From the NCBI RefSeq assembly GCF_026041215.1, contig NZ_JAPEIQ010000023.1, positions 1-64,000 of the forward strand: DNA of 64,000 nucleotides, written 5' to 3'. Below, piece by piece: positions 16,524 to 26,463 of the stretch (position 1 is the stretch's first letter; each line of letters opens with the position of its first letter). Position numbers and translations under genes: made by a program. The DNA comes from Hoyosella sp. YIM 151337. GTDB lineage: Bacteria; Actinomycetota; Actinomycetes; Mycobacteriales; Mycobacteriaceae. The notes under the pieces are model-generated. The model worked only from the letters and a program-made list of their open reading frames with translations, was not told where the DNA came from and searched no databases.

Positions 16524-16938
16524 GCTTGTCACTCCAGATTCAATTCGGCGTGGCTTCTTGCCACGACCAGCGATTATTGGGCATTACCCGGGGCTTGCCG
16601 CAAGACCCCCACTGCGCTATATCTTGAAAGGGGCGAGGGGAGTTCCTCGCGTGATCGGTATCGTCCGCCGCATAGCGACAGCATCGTCGGCGCCATCCGG
16701 GTCGCGGCCGTTCTCAATTTCGTGACATCACCGCGCGTGGATGCGGGCTCACATCCAGGCCTTGCACCTGACGCGACGTGAGGTCTTAGCGTTGTTCCGG
16801 CGGTGCAACTCAGTAAGGAGAAGGATCGGGGTGTGGAAGGTTGGGGACTTGGCTTCCCGGACAGGGTTGTCTCCGATTTACCCTGGGCACACCGGCCACG
16901 GGTCTCAGCCTGTCGTGACTGCGTCCCGGCGATGGAAC
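16524..16938. other. Non-coding gap between helR and upp
   Basis: About 415 bases with no supported gene. The left part holds the helR promoter and the rifamycin-associated element. The right part follows the upp stop, and I see no convincing terminator hairpin in it. Open frames here run into the antisense of upp and look like shadows. Confidence 0.6.
16590..16609 (-). promoter_or_regulatory. Rifamycin-associated element (RAE)
   Basis: The 20 bases ggggcttgccgcaagacccc form an imperfect inverted repeat of the kind described as the RAE, found before rifamycin-inactivating genes and helR in actinobacteria. It lies 66-86 bases upstream of the preferred helR start. On the helR strand the TTGCGG inside it is followed, about 18 bases on, by AATAAT. 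It could therefore overlap the -35 of the promoter. The match is made from memory of the motif. Confidence 0.75.
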
Positions 16939-17568
16939 CTATTTGGTGCCGAAGATCCGGTCTCCAGCGTCCCCGAGCCCGGGCCTGATATAGCCGTGAT
17001 CATCGAGCTCGCGGTCAATCGCAGCGGTATATATCGGCACGTCCGGGTGCGCACGGTCAAGTGCGTTGATGCCTTCGGGACAGGTAAGCAGGCAGGCGAA
17101 TTTGATGGACTTGGGTTCGAATTCTTTGAGCCGTTCCACCGCAGCGCGTGCAGTGTTCCCGGTTGCCAGCATCGGATCCACGACCACGACATCACGCTCG
17201 TGGAGATCCTCAGGCATCTTGAAGTAGTACTCCACCGCAACAAGCGTTTTCGGGTGACGGTATAAGCCAATGTGGCCCACTCGCGCACCAGGAACGACGC
17301 GCAGCATCCCGTCAAGAATGCCCGTGCCAGCCCGCAGGATTGACACAAACACAACTTTCTTGCCGTCGATGGCCTTGCCGGTCATCTGCTCCAGAGGAGT
17401 CTGGATGTCGACATCGTGCATGGGGAAATCACGCAACACCTCGTACGCCATCAGCATCGAAACCTCGTCGAGCAGCTGACGGAAGTTCTTGGTGGACGTT
17501 TCCTTTCGGCGCATAAGCGTCAGCTTGTGCTGCACAAGCGGATGATCGATGACGTGCACTTCGCCCAT
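16939..17568 (-). CDS. upp: Uracil phosphoribosyltransferase
   Basis: A 209-residue cytoplasmic enzyme that makes UMP from uracil and PRPP. The PRPP loop [14 protein letters not shown] is at 127-140, SILRAGTGI is near 76-84, and the C-terminal uracil-binding segment contains [18 protein letters not shown]. Its start is 11 bases after the DUF1688 (urc4-like) gene, which overlaps the GTP cyclohydrolase-like gene, so all three form an operon. Uracil phosphoribosyltransferase is also the step called URC6 in the yeast uracil catabolic route. Its job here may therefore be catabolism rather than only salvage. Confidence 0.95.
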   Translation of the reverse strand: MGEVHVIDHPLVQHKLTLMRRKETSTKNFRQLLDEVSMLMAYEVLRDFPMHDVDIQTPLEQMTGKAIDGKKVVFVSILRAGTGILDGMLRVVPGARVGHIGLYRHPKTLVAVEYYFKMPEDLHERDVVVVDPMLATGNTARAAVERLKEFEPKSIKFACLLTCPEGINALDRAHPDVPIYTAAIDRELDDHGYIRPGLGDAGDRIFGTK

Positions 17569-17579
17569 GTGTCACCACC

Positions 17580-18770
17580 CTAGAAGACGGAGCCGTCACT
17601 GTTGATCGTCAGTGGAGGCAGTCCGCCACGGAGTTCCTGCGCGAGCGCCCGCCCGGCTGCCCACGTACCGCCTTCGAGGACGCACGCTAGCGGCATATGC
17701 GCGCGCGTCACGCCAAGCCGGTTGCGTACCAGCGGGGCGAGCTCGTCGAGTAGCGCGACAGTGAGAGCGCGCCACTCTACGACGAGTTCATCACTCACAT
17801 CCCAGCTTCGATTGGTGACAGCCGGATCGCGTAGCCGGAGTACGCCCGAGTCGATCAGCAGCCCGCCGTTTCGGTACTCAGGCAGCCCGGTCAGTTCGTC
17901 GAGACCAGGCACCGCCGACCCCGTCACCTCGAAGGGCTCGATTAGCGAGTAAGTCAGCCATTGCGACAGCTTGTGGAGCGGCACCCAGCCAGCGGTCAGG
18001 CCTGCCCCTGTCACCGCTTCATGGCGCCAGCAATCGCCCAGAGGCTCCGAACCGATAGCGTTGCCTGACAACCAAATACCCGAAAGTGTCGCCAGCAGGC
18101 GCTCCAGTATGCCGTGTGCGCTCGGCCGTGCCACGTCCTGAAACAGACCGGCAGGACGCCCGAAGGGTGCAAGCGCTTCACCGAGACGGTGCAGCAGTCG
18201 CACTCTGCCATCGAGGCCCACAAGCGGGTTGTCGGGAGTCACCTGGAATGCTCGGGCGAGGTCTGCAACCGTCAGACTTCGTAGGCCTTCGGCGTCCGCT
18301 TGCAGCGGGCGTGCGGCATCACTGGAGAATACGCCTGCCTGGAAAGCGTGCCAGCTCGCTACGGCCAGTCCCTCGGAGCGGGAGAAGACCTGACCGCTCG
18401 ACTGTTCAGAGAACTTCCAGTCTGGCCCGGCACCAGCGTCAAGCAGAACGCTAACGACCGCAAGGTCAATCATTGTCGCGACACGTGACTCTGCATTGAA
18501 TTCCGATGTAAGCTCGTGGAATTCGGACATCCGCGCCACGCCGCCCGCTTCGAAGTGCCGCCACCGGCTGTGATAGGGAATCTGCAAGGAGGGATAGCGG
18601 TCGCGAGTAACCGCGGCCACTGTAGCCGCGGTCATGTCGAGTGCATCGTCATCGATGCTGAACCACATCGACCGTCCAGCTCGTGCGCGGTCGAGCAGCT
18701 GGCCCGCGCGTTCCCGTACCGCGAAGGTCGATCGCAGCGCGGTGGCTGCCGCAACCGGCGTATTCGTCAT
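17580..18770 (-). CDS. URC4/Urg3-family protein (DUF1688), uracil catabolism
   Basis: A 396-residue protein of the DUF1688 family, whose best-known members are yeast Urc4 and Aspergillus Urg3, needed for the URC path of uracil breakdown. Landmarks are SRWRHFEAGG near the N-terminus, FNAESRVATMIDLAVVSVLLDAG, GAGPDWKF, and the C-terminal HKLSQWLTYSLIEP with LPEYRNGGLLIDSGVL. The biochemical function of the family is not established to my knowledge. Its ATG overlaps the stop of the upstream URC1-like gene by 4 bases, and upp follows, so the operon context strongly supports the assignment. Confidence 0.88.
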   Translation of the reverse strand: MTNTPVAAATALRSTFAVRERAGQLLDRARAGRSMWFSIDDDALDMTAATVAAVTRDRYPSLQIPYHSRWRHFEAGGVARMSEFHELTSEFNAESRVATMIDLAVVSVLLDAGAGPDWKFSEQSSGQVFSRSEGLAVASWHAFQAGVFSSDAARPLQADAEGLRSLTVADLARAFQVTPDNPLVGLDGRVRLLHRLGEALAPFGRPAGLFQDVARPSAHGILERLLATLSGIWLSGNAIGSEPLGDCWRHEAVTGAGLTAGWVPLHKLSQWLTYSLIEPFEVTGSAVPGLDELTGLPEYRNGGLLIDSGVLRLRDPAVTNRSWDVSDELVVEWRALTVALLDELAPLVRNRLGVTRAHMPLACVLEGGTWAAGRALAQELRGGLPPLTINSDGSVF

Positions 18771-20047
18771 CCGTCGAGCCCCCTGCCTTTGGCCTTCTTC
18801 AGCTCGTCAGCATCTGGAATGGGGCCGGGTGTGAAGTAGCCTGCAGCCATCTTCGCGTCGATCTCAACCCGAGCGTCCGGCGGAATCAGATAGTCCGGAA
18901 TATTCACGCGCTCAACGACGTCAATCCCTGAAGCGGTGATGGCGTCGTATTTCATGTTGCTCATCGAAACGAGACGGTCAATCTTGCTGATCCCAAGCCA
19001 GTGCAGGACGTCGGGCATAAGCTCCTGGAAGCGCATGTCCTGCACACCGGCCACACACTCAGTGCGAGTGAAGTACTGGTCGGCAGTGTCACCGCCCAGC
19101 TGGCGTTTGCGCGCGTTGTAAACGAGGAACTTAGTTACTTCGCCAAGCGCGCGCCCCTCCTTGCGGGAATACGCGACCACTCCTGCGCCGCCGCGCTGAG
19201 CGCCTTTGATGCACTCTTCGATCGCATGCGTCAGGTAAGGGCGACACGTACAAATATCCGAACCGAAGACATCAGACCCATTGCATTCGTCGTGAACCCG
19301 TGCGGTCAGTTCAACGGCAGGATCCGCCAGGTCGGCAGCGTTTCCGAAGATATACACCGTTTGCCCGCCGATCGGCGGGAGGAAGACCTCCAGATCTGGG
19401 CGAGTAACGAGTTCCGGGAACATACCGCCGGTCTCTTCGAACAGCACCCGGCGCAATTCCGCCTCGGTGCATCCGAATCGCTGCGCGATTCCGGGCAGAA
19501 ACCACACAGGTTCCACCGCCACTTTGGTTACCACCGCGGCACCACTCGCCAGCAACAGACGGCCGTCCGGAATGAGGCGGCCACGGATGATTGCATCAGA
19601 TATTTCAGGCAGCGAGACGTGCGCCTTCGTGACCGCAATGGTGGGGCGAATATCCAAGCCAGACAGCAGCTCTGCAGCAAATACCTCGGCGACCATCGCA
19701 CCCCACGGGTCCATGCTCACGATGGCTTCCGGGTTACTCCACTGTGGGTACGGGCCGATCGAATCGGTTGGTGCGGTATTCGTGAGATCCGCGCGGTGCT
19801 CGCGCGAGAGCGCGCCGGCTGCGACCGCGAGGGCGCGGTACACACTGTACGAACCGCTGTGCGTACCGATCACGTTCCGTTGCGCCCGCGAGGTAGTTGT
19901 ACCAATCACTGGGCCACGCTCCGCCGGCGTCGCGGCTCCCCACATGATTACCGGAGTTCCGGAACTTCCGACGTGTGAGGTCAGACGTATATGACCCGCC
20001 GTGCTCGCGCCACCCGGTTGCGGGGTACCACCTGATTCAGCGGACAT
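18767..20047 (-). CDS. URC1-type GTP cyclohydrolase II-like protein
   Basis: About 426 residues with a RibA-like domain. The zinc-binding C-x10-C-x-C set is at Cys255, Cys266 and Cys268 (VHDECNGSDVFGSDICTC). An N-terminal extension of about 200 residues replaces the DHBP synthase domain of riboflavin enzymes. This is the layout of yeast Urc1, which opens uracil-derived ribonucleotide catabolism rather than riboflavin synthesis. The frame runs upstream to 20305, but ATG 20047 has an AGGGGA ribosome site. A longer start would overlap the divergent gene at 20166. It overlaps urc4 by 4 bases. Confidence 0.85.
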   Translation of the reverse strand: MSAESGGTPQPGGASTAGHIRLTSHVGSSGTPVIMWGAATPAERGPVIGTTTSRAQRNVIGTHSGSYSVYRALAVAAGALSREHRADLTNTAPTDSIGPYPQWSNPEAIVSMDPWGAMVAEVFAAELLSGLDIRPTIAVTKAHVSLPEISDAIIRGRLIPDGRLLLASGAAVVTKVAVEPVWFLPGIAQRFGCTEAELRRVLFEETGGMFPELVTRPDLEVFLPPIGGQTVYIFGNAADLADPAVELTARVHDECNGSDVFGSDICTCRPYLTHAIEECIKGAQRGGAGVVAYSRKEGRALGEVTKFLVYNARKRQLGGDTADQYFTRTECVAGVQDMRFQELMPDVLHWLGISKIDRLVSMSNMKYDAITASGIDVVERVNIPDYLIPPDARVEIDAKMAAGYFTPGPIPDADELKKAKGRGLDG

Positions 20048-20165
20048 CTCGATCCCCTGCATTCGTCCGGGTGCCTCGGTTATGGCTCCTGGAACGGAAA
20101 CCACAAGGATACTGGGTAGCGGCGGGCCGCGCTCAGTGAAGACAACTACGCAGGCGGAGCAGTGC

Positions 20166-20627
20166 ATGGAATTTGAACGCAACGTGGTCGTGAATGCGCC
20201 AATAGAAAAGGTGTGGGCGCGAGTGGTCAGCCCAGACGGCATCAACGACGAGATGCGTCCGTGGCTCACGATGAGTTTCCCGCGCGATGCAGGGGCGACG
20301 ACCACGATCGAAGACGTGCCGCTCGGTGAACAACTTGGCCGGGTGTGGTTGCGACTGTTCGGTGTGGTGCCATTCGACTATGACCACCTTATGATCGCGG
20401 AGCTAGAGCCCGGCGCCCGGTTCCGCGAGGAGTCGACCATGCTCAGCATGAAGCGCTGGGCACACGAACGGATTCTCACCTCGCTGCCGGATGGCCGATC
20501 CGAGGTAAGGGACCGGATCGCGTTCGAACCCCGGGTTCTCCTGCGGCCGGCAAGCTTCGTCCTGGCCCGCTTGCTGCCGGCACTATTCGAGCACCGTCAC
20601 CGTAAACTGCAGCGGTATTTCGGTTAG
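20166..20627 (+). CDS. SRPBCC (START-like) family protein
   Basis: About 153 residues. The start MEFERNVVVNAPIEKVWARV is the typical first strand and helix of a polyketide-cyclase/START-like fold, a cavity protein that binds hydrophobic ligands. ATG 20166 is chosen because GGAG lies 6 bases upstream; the frame is open further 5' but without a ribosome site. It is divergent from the urc operon and its end touches the stop of the permease gene. No substrate can be assigned. Confidence 0.75.
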   Translation: MEFERNVVVNAPIEKVWARVVSPDGINDEMRPWLTMSFPRDAGATTTIEDVPLGEQLGRVWLRLFGVVPFDYDHLMIAELEPGARFREESTMLSMKRWAHERILTSLPDGRSEVRDRIAFEPRVLLRPASFVLARLLPALFEHRHRKLQRYFG

Positions 20628-20628
20628 T

Positions 20629-22086
20629 TCAGACCAAGGGTGCGGCATTGTCAGTCCGCCTTCGGGAAATGTGCGATATCGCAAGCGGCGAGAGCACGCC
20701 GGCGAGGACAGCCACGATCAGGATGAGCGTGTGGCTGACAGCGGTCGCTTCAGGCAGCCCCGCGGGCGGAAAGAAACCGACCACGACAGCAGCCACGGAG
20801 AAGCTGATACCAATCCCGCACACGAGCCGGATACCCCACGTGCCGCCAGGTATCGTGAACGAGCGCGCCAGCTTCGGGTTCTTGCGGCGCAGCTTCAGCG
20901 CGGACGCAAACATCATCGCGTACATGATCACGTAGAGCTGCACGAGAAGAGCGCTGAGCAGCCAAAACATACTGGCAACGCTAGGCTGGAAAATGAACAG
21001 CAAGCTGATGAGCGAGCCGATCACTGCCTGGCCGAGCAATATTGGTTTCGCGGCGCGCCGCGACGTCTGCCGCGCAAACCGCGGGGGGAGGTGCCCGTCG
21101 CGCGCCGCGGTCGACATCGCGGAAGGGGTTGACGCCATCCAGCCAGCGATCTCACCGATCGCGTCCACGTAGATGGCCAGCGCCATCAGCGGTACTATCC
21201 AGCCGATGTGCCACACATGATCGACGCCGACATTCATTGCTTGCACAATTCCCGCAGTAATGCTGATCTCATCACTCGGGACCAATACGGCAATCGCGAG
21301 AGTCGCGGGCACAAGAAGCGCCGCGATCATTAAAACCGAAATCAATGTCGCTAGCGGGTAGGTGCGAGCAGGGTTCCGCATGTCACCGATCCTGGCGGCC
21401 ATTACCTCGATGCCCGCGAAGATGAGAATCGCCGAAATCCCGAACGTGATGTTGCTCGGATTCGTGAGATCGGGGATAAGCCGTGCCGATTCGCCGGTGA
21501 TGTTCGTGTCGCCGTCCCTCAGGAGGTACGCGACGGCGAAGGCGATCAGCACCAATCCCGGGATGATGGTGCCGACGATCGAGCCGAACGTTCCGAGCAT
21601 TCCGGAACTGCGCAATCCGAGCAGGCTCAGCCAGGTGACCAGCCAAATCGTGCCGACCACGACGACGGCAGCATAGAGCTTATTCTCGGCGCCAGCCTCC
21701 CACCGCACCGAGAGAGCGAACATAGCGGCGGCACCTGTCAGGACCACCGTCCAGAATATTATGTTCTGGAACCATTGCAGCCAGGTCGCGACAAACCCGG
21801 CACGTGCACCGAAGGCCTCGCTCACCCACACATAGACGCCGCCGTCGCGCTGGCAGCGTGTGCCGAGTTCCGCCGCGACCAGAGCGGCAGGAATAAGGAA
21901 CAACACGATCGCCACGCCGAGGTAGAAGACCGCTCCCAGCCCGTAGGTGGCGAGCGCGGCCATTCCATTCAAGCTCGTGATGATGCCGAACATCAGCATG
22001 ACCACGAGGAACAGCCCGAGGGGCCGCTGCGAGATTTGCGCACCGTTGGAGCGACCACGCGGCCCCACACCGGAGAATGGGCTCAC
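20629..22086 (-). CDS. APC-superfamily amino acid permease (GadC-like)
   Basis: A 485-residue integral membrane protein with about 12 hydrophobic spans. The APC signature near the start (LFLVVMLMFGIITSLNGMA, then VAAELGTRCQRDGGVYVWV) and the central GISAILIFAGIEVMAARIGDM segment fit the glutamate/GABA antiporter subfamily. The substrate is unknown. It lies upstream of the urc operon on the same strand, but the SRPBCC gene on the other strand lies between them. It could import a pyrimidine or amino acid used with that operon (weak inference). Confidence 0.88.
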   Translation of the reverse strand: MSPFSGVGPRGRSNGAQISQRPLGLFLVVMLMFGIITSLNGMAALATYGLGAVFYLGVAIVLFLIPAALVAAELGTRCQRDGGVYVWVSEAFGARAGFVATWLQWFQNIIFWTVVLTGAAAMFALSVRWEAGAENKLYAAVVVVGTIWLVTWLSLLGLRSSGMLGTFGSIVGTIIPGLVLIAFAVAYLLRDGDTNITGESARLIPDLTNPSNITFGISAILIFAGIEVMAARIGDMRNPARTYPLATLISVLMIAALLVPATLAIAVLVPSDEISITAGIVQAMNVGVDHVWHIGWIVPLMALAIYVDAIGEIAGWMASTPSAMSTAARDGHLPPRFARQTSRRAAKPILLGQAVIGSLISLLFIFQPSVASMFWLLSALLVQLYVIMYAMMFASALKLRRKNPKLARSFTIPGGTWGIRLVCGIGISFSVAAVVVGFFPPAGLPEATAVSHTLILIVAVLAGVLSPLAISHISRRRTDNAAPLV

Positions 22087-22469
22087 TCGCGCAGCCTACG
22101 CTTGAGCGCTGGTCACTATGCCCGGTTTGGGGCCGGTTCTCGCAGAGTTTCGTCAATCAGATTCGCATTCCTCGCGCAGAAGTATCGGGCTTTACAGCGG
22201 CCAGGTTCGCGTCCACGCTGCACCACACTTCTCGACCTGCCATTCGCCGAAAAGCGCGGTTCCACGACGACGCGCTTTCCCGGGATATGAAAAACTGAAT
22301 CGTTAAACGACGTGGTGTGATGCGTCGCACAAATATCGAAACGGAAAACAAATCACCAGCTAAACCGCACACCGGTGAGGGCACCGAAGCGCGCGTGCGC
22401 CGCGCACACGACATTGCCGACATTACGGGAATGTAGCCTAATACACCTGTCCACCTAGGGAGTTTCTTC
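22087..22469. other. Non-coding region upstream of pntA
   Basis: About 380 bases between the divergent permease and pntA genes, with no supported open frame. It is locally lower in GC and carries several short A/T runs (gaaaaactgaatcgttaaac, gaaaacaaatc) that likely hold the two promoters. A TTGCCG near 22412 and TAATAC near 22439 are about 20 bases apart and could serve pntA. I see no riboswitch or repeat. Confidence 0.5.
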
Positions 22470-23996
22470 ATGATTGTTGGTGTCCTGCGGGAGGTTGGTC
22501 CCGGCGAGACGCGTGTGGCGGCGACGCCTGCGACTGTGGGGCAGCTGATGAAGCTCGGGTACGACGTGGTTGTCGAGCCTGGTGCGGGTGAGCTGTCGAA
22601 TTTCGCTGATGTGGCGTATGCGGACGCTGGGGCGTCGATCGGTTCGGTTGCTGAGGCTGATGTGGTGCTGGGTGTGAACGCGCCGTCTGCAGAGCAGCTG
22701 GGCGGGTTGAAGCCTGGTGTGACGCTGATCAGTGTTCTGAACGCGCGGTTTGACGAGGGTCTGGTGGCGGATTTGTCGCAGCGGCCGATCACGGCGCTGG
22801 CGATGGATGCGGTGCCGCGGATCAGCCGGGCGCAGTCGCTGGATGTGTTGTCGTCGATGGCAAACATCGCGGGCTATCGCGCGGTGGTCGAGGCGGCGCA
22901 CGAGTTCGGCCGGTTTTTCACGGGCCAGGTGACCGCGGCGGGCAAGGTACCGCCAGCCAGGGTCCTGGTGGTGGGTGCGGGTGTCGCGGGTCTGGCAGCG
23001 ATCGGTGCGGCCGGTTCGATGGGCGCGGTGGTGCGTGCGACGGATCCGCGCCCGGAGGTGGCTGATCAGGTGGCGTCACTCGGTGGCGAATACCTCGCGA
23101 TTGAGAACCCTGAAGCGGAAGTCTCCGCGACCGGGTACGCGAAAGAGATGGGTGATGACTACAAGGCCCGGGAAGCGCAGCTGTATACGGCGCAGTCCCG
23201 TGAGGCGGACATCATCATCACTACGGCGCTGATTCCGGGTCGCCCGGCACCGCGGATCATCACCGCGGAGATGGTCGCATCGATGAAGCCGGGTTCGGTG
23301 ATCGTGGATATGGCCGCTGCCAATGGCGGCAACGTCGAGGGCACCGTGCCGGGGGAGAAGGTCATCACCGATAACGGGGTGATCATTCTCGGGTATACGG
23401 ATCTGCCCGGCCGCTTGCCGGCGCAGGCGTCACAGCTGTACGGGCAGAACTTGGTGAACCTGTTGAAGCTGATGACCCCGGGCAAAGACGGGCAGCTCGT
23501 CGTCGATTTCGATGACGTGGTGATCCGGTCGATGACCGTGGTCAAAGACGGTGAGTGCACCTGGCCGCCACCACCGGTCCAGGTGTCCGCGACACCCACC
23601 CCCGCTGCGGCGGCGGCGCCGGTGACCGCACCGGTGGTGAAGGAACCGATGTCGCAGGGCAAGCGGATCGCTCTGGTCGCAGCGGGTGCGGCGGTGCTGT
23701 TCGCGCTGATCGCGGCGGCCCCGGCCGCTTTGCAGGGCCATTTGATCGTGTTCGCTTTGGCGATCGTGGTCGGGTTTTATGTGATTGGGCATGTGCATCA
23801 CGCGCTGCACACCCCGCTGATGTCGGTGACGAACGCGATCTCGAGCATCATCATCGTCGGTGCGCTGCTGCAGGTCGGATCGTCTAACGCGGTCGTGACC
23901 ACGCTCGCGCTTGCGGCGATTCTTCTGGCCAGCATCAACATTTTCGGTGGCTTCGCGGTGACGCGCCGCATGCTCGCCATGTTCTCGAGGAGCTGA
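22470..23996 (+). CDS. pntA: NAD(P) transhydrogenase subunit alpha, fused PntAA-PntAB form
   Basis: A 508-residue protein. The first 370 or so residues are the NAD-binding domain I (Rossmann GAGVAG at 169-174, with [23 protein letters not shown] before it). A Pro/Ala-rich linker follows ([15 protein letters not shown]). Four hydrophobic segments of domain II come last. With PntB it forms the proton-translocating transhydrogenase that makes NADPH from NADH. Many mycobacteria split this into PntAA and PntAB; here it is one gene, as in E. coli. Codon choice is very GC-rich and uniform compared with neighbours, suggesting high expression or transfer. Confidence 0.95.
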   Translation: MIVGVLREVGPGETRVAATPATVGQLMKLGYDVVVEPGAGELSNFADVAYADAGASIGSVAEADVVLGVNAPSAEQLGGLKPGVTLISVLNARFDEGLVADLSQRPITALAMDAVPRISRAQSLDVLSSMANIAGYRAVVEAAHEFGRFFTGQVTAAGKVPPARVLVVGAGVAGLAAIGAAGSMGAVVRATDPRPEVADQVASLGGEYLAIENPEAEVSATGYAKEMGDDYKAREAQLYTAQSREADIIITTALIPGRPAPRIITAEMVASMKPGSVIVDMAAANGGNVEGTVPGEKVITDNGVIILGYTDLPGRLPAQASQLYGQNLVNLLKLMTPGKDGQLVVDFDDVVIRSMTVVKDGECTWPPPPVQVSATPTPAAAAAPVTAPVVKEPMSQGKRIALVAAGAAVLFALIAAAPAALQGHLIVFALAIVVGFYVIGHVHHALHTPLMSVTNAISSIIIVGALLQVGSSNAVVTTLALAAILLASINIFGGFAVTRRMLAMFSRS

Positions 23997-24001
23997 TTCG
24001 C

Positions 24002-25447
24002 GTGCTCACCTTATCTACTGCCGCTGCGGCGGCGTATGTGATCGCGGCCTTGCTGTTCATTCTCGCGCTGGCCGGATTGTCGAAGCATGAGACCGCGAAA
24101 GCGGGCAACACGTTCGGTGCGCTCGGTATGGCTGTCGCGGTGGTCGCGACGCTCGCGCTAGTTTTCGATGACGGTATCAGTGTGACTGCACTGGTGCTGC
24201 TGGTGACGGTGGTGCTGATCGGCGGGGCGATCGGGTTGTGGCGCGCCCGGGTAGTGCAGATGACCGGGATGCCGGAACTGATCGCGCTGCTGCACAGCTT
24301 CGTCGGTTTGGCGGCGGTGTTTGTAGGCTGGAACCGGTACTTCAAGGTTGAGGCCGACCCCACCGGGCCCTACGCGGCCGAGCTGGGCGAACTGGATCTG
24401 CTGGGTATTCACGCCGCTGAGGTCACGATCAGTGTGTTCATCGGTGCGGTCACCTTGACCGGGTCGATCGTGGCGTTCTTGAAGCTGTCGGCGCGGATGA
24501 AGTCGACACCGCTGATGCTGCCGGGCAAGAACTACCTGAACCTGGGTGCCCTCGCTGCGTTCGTCGTGCTGACGGCGTGGTTCGTGATCGACCCGCAGCT
24601 GTGGATTCTGATCACGATCACCGTGCTCGCACTGCTGCTGGGGTGGCATTTGGTCGCCTCGATCGGTGGCGGGGACATGCCGGTGGTGGTGTCGATGCTC
24701 AACAGCTACTCCGGGTGGGCCGCTGCCGCGCTGGGGTTCTTGCTGCGCAACGACCTGCTCATCATCGTCGGTGCGCTGGTCGGTGCGTCGGGTGCGTATC
24801 TTTCGTACATCATGTGCAAGGGCATGAACCGCTCGTTCCTCTCCGTTATCGCGGGTGGTTACGGCATCGAGGCTGGCCCGTCGTCAGACACTGATTACGG
24901 CGAGCACCGGGAAGTGACTGCGGATCAGGCCGCGGAAATCCTCGCCGCCGCCCGCAGCGTAGTCATCACCCCCGGCTACGGCATGGCGGTCGCGCAGGCA
25001 CAGTACGCGGTCGCGGAACTGACCCGGAAACTCCGTGCGCATGGCGTGGAGGTGCGGTTCGGTATTCACCCGGTCGCGGGTCGGCTGCCCGGGCACATGA
25101 ACGTGCTGCTCGCCGAGGCGAAAGTGCCGTACGACATCGTGCTCGAGATGGATGAGATCAATGACGACTTCGGTGACACCGATGTGGTCCTGGTCATCGG
25201 CGCGAACGACACCGTCAACCCGGCTGCGGCGGAAGATCCGTCCAGCCCGATCGCGGGCATGCCGGTGCTGAACGTGTGGAACGCGCGCAACGTCATCGTG
25301 TTCAAACGCTCCATGGCCTCCGGCTACGCAGGCGTGCAGAACCCGCTGTTCTTCCGGGAGAACACCGCCATGCTCTTCGGTGACGCCAAAGACAAAGTCG
25401 AACACATCCACCACGAACTCGACCAGGTAGCCCACGCCACCCACTAA
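24002..25447 (+). CDS. pntB: NAD(P) transhydrogenase subunit beta
   Basis: A 481-residue protein with an N-terminal membrane part (about 8-9 spans to residue 270). A cytoplasmic NADP-binding domain III follows, with [38 protein letters not shown] and [12 protein letters not shown]. It pairs with PntA, which ends 5 bases before its start. A strong inverted repeat follows 20 bases after the stop and should end the transcript. It shares the biased GC-rich codon use of pntA. Confidence 0.96.
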   Translation: MLTLSTAAAAAYVIAALLFILALAGLSKHETAKAGNTFGALGMAVAVVATLALVFDDGISVTALVLLVTVVLIGGAIGLWRARVVQMTGMPELIALLHSFVGLAAVFVGWNRYFKVEADPTGPYAAELGELDLLGIHAAEVTISVFIGAVTLTGSIVAFLKLSARMKSTPLMLPGKNYLNLGALAAFVVLTAWFVIDPQLWILITITVLALLLGWHLVASIGGGDMPVVVSMLNSYSGWAAAALGFLLRNDLLIIVGALVGASGAYLSYIMCKGMNRSFLSVIAGGYGIEAGPSSDTDYGEHREVTADQAAEILAAARSVVITPGYGMAVAQAQYAVAELTRKLRAHGVEVRFGIHPVAGRLPGHMNVLLAEAKVPYDIVLEMDEINDDFGDTDVVLVIGANDTVNPAAAEDPSSPIAGMPVLNVWNARNVIVFKRSMASGYAGVQNPLFFRENTAMLFGDAKDKVEHIHHELDQVAHATH

Positions 25448-25468
25448 CGGGGAACAGCGGGTACATTC

Positions 25469-25500
25469 TGAGCCCGGCAGCACACGTGCTGCCGGGCTCA
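25469..25500. terminator. Strong hairpin terminator after pntB
   Basis: A perfect inverted repeat with 15-base arms (tgagcccggcagcac and gtgctgccgggctca) around a 2-base loop, between the convergent pntB and the membrane-protein gene at 25535. There is no long T run, as is usual in actinobacteria. It can act in both directions. Confidence 0.85.
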
Positions 25501-25534
25501 GTCGTGTCCGGGGCGACAGAAGACGCGTTCGTCG

Positions 25535-26386
25535 CTATTCCCACGCCGCAGCGCGAACCTTGTATGGCGAGTCCACGCAGCCGGCTCCGCTGACAATATT
25601 CGCGGTCCCGATCTCCCAGGCCGTAGTTATGCCGGAACCGCCGCGGTGGATCTCGACGAGCCGCGCCGCGTGGCCGCCCTCCAGCACCGATTCCACCGAA
25701 CACAGGCGCACCGACTGCCACGCCTCACCATCCACCATCGGGTGGAGCACCGCCAGCGGCAGGACAAGATAAGCGCTCACCGCGAGAATGGCGGTATTGG
25801 CCAGCCTCACCCGGCGATCAGGCGGCACAGGTTGCTGACCGTTCCGTACGCGAACTACGTTCCGCAGCAAGTGAAGCTCCTTCGGCAGGCGGTACGCCAG
25901 CGTCGCGAGCGCCGTGGCCATCGCCCACCAGGGACCAAACAGTGCAAGGGCCCACAGAAAGCCGATGACGGGCCGCACGAGGTCGTTGAAAACGTCCGCG
26001 AACCGGTATTGCTGTTTCTTTGCCGCTGTGTGCTGGGTGAGCATGCGGCGGGAAGCCTCACCAAGAAACTCGAAAACACGCGAATTACTGATGAGGACGA
26101 ACAATATGAGAAACAGCAGCGGATATCGCAGTACGTTGTCGATCAGCACATTCACCCATCCGGCGGGTCCGTGCAGCCGGATGATCTCGCCGGTGAGGGC
26201 GGGACTTTCGGTGACGTACAGGATCTTCAAGAATGGGAAGCTCAGCACCAGGGCGATGATCACGAGCTGGGCTAGCTGAGCCCGCGAAACCTCACCTTCG
26301 CCGACGAAGCCAGGGGCACAATCGGCCTGGTCGGAGGCGTCTGAAGTGTCAGAGTAGCTGTCGCTGTGCCTGCCGGAGCGATTCAT
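25535..26386 (-). CDS. Multi-span membrane protein of unknown function
   Basis: A 283-residue protein with a polar, Ser/Asp-rich N-terminus and about five hydrophobic stretches (among them LVIIALVLSFPFLKILYV, YPLLFLILFVLISN, IGFLWALALFGPWWAMATALATLAYRL and LANTAILAVSAYLVLPLAV). A C-terminal domain of about 80 residues has cysteines (VRLCSVE, GAGCVDSPY) and would lie outside the membrane. The last part resembles short domains that mature to small extracytoplasmic folds. I recognise no family. It converges on pntB across the terminator. Confidence 0.6.
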   Translation of the reverse strand: MNRSGRHSDSYSDTSDASDQADCAPGFVGEGEVSRAQLAQLVIIALVLSFPFLKILYVTESPALTGEIIRLHGPAGWVNVLIDNVLRYPLLFLILFVLISNSRVFEFLGEASRRMLTQHTAAKKQQYRFADVFNDLVRPVIGFLWALALFGPWWAMATALATLAYRLPKELHLLRNVVRVRNGQQPVPPDRRVRLANTAILAVSAYLVLPLAVLHPMVDGEAWQSVRLCSVESVLEGGHAARLVEIHRGGSGITTAWEIGTANIVSGAGCVDSPYKVRAAAWE

Positions 26387-26463
26387 TGTCCGAGTTAATC
26401 ACGGCACCGTACGCGAGGATTCGTTCCCGGTGAAGCTGTGCGGTTCGGCGTTGCTGCACTAAG

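Noticed and set aside
16741-17265. 174-codon plus-strand frame overlapping upp
   Set aside because: It is antisense to most of upp, has no family match and no clear ribosome site; it is a codon-bias shadow.
19001-19978. 325-codon plus-strand frame inside urc1
   Set aside because: It is antisense to the conserved RibA-like domain, with an Arg/Asp-rich composition typical of shadow frames.
20048-20305. N-terminal extension of the urc1 frame
   Set aside because: It would overlap the SRPBCC gene, has no family similarity, and the ATG at 20047 has a better ribosome site.
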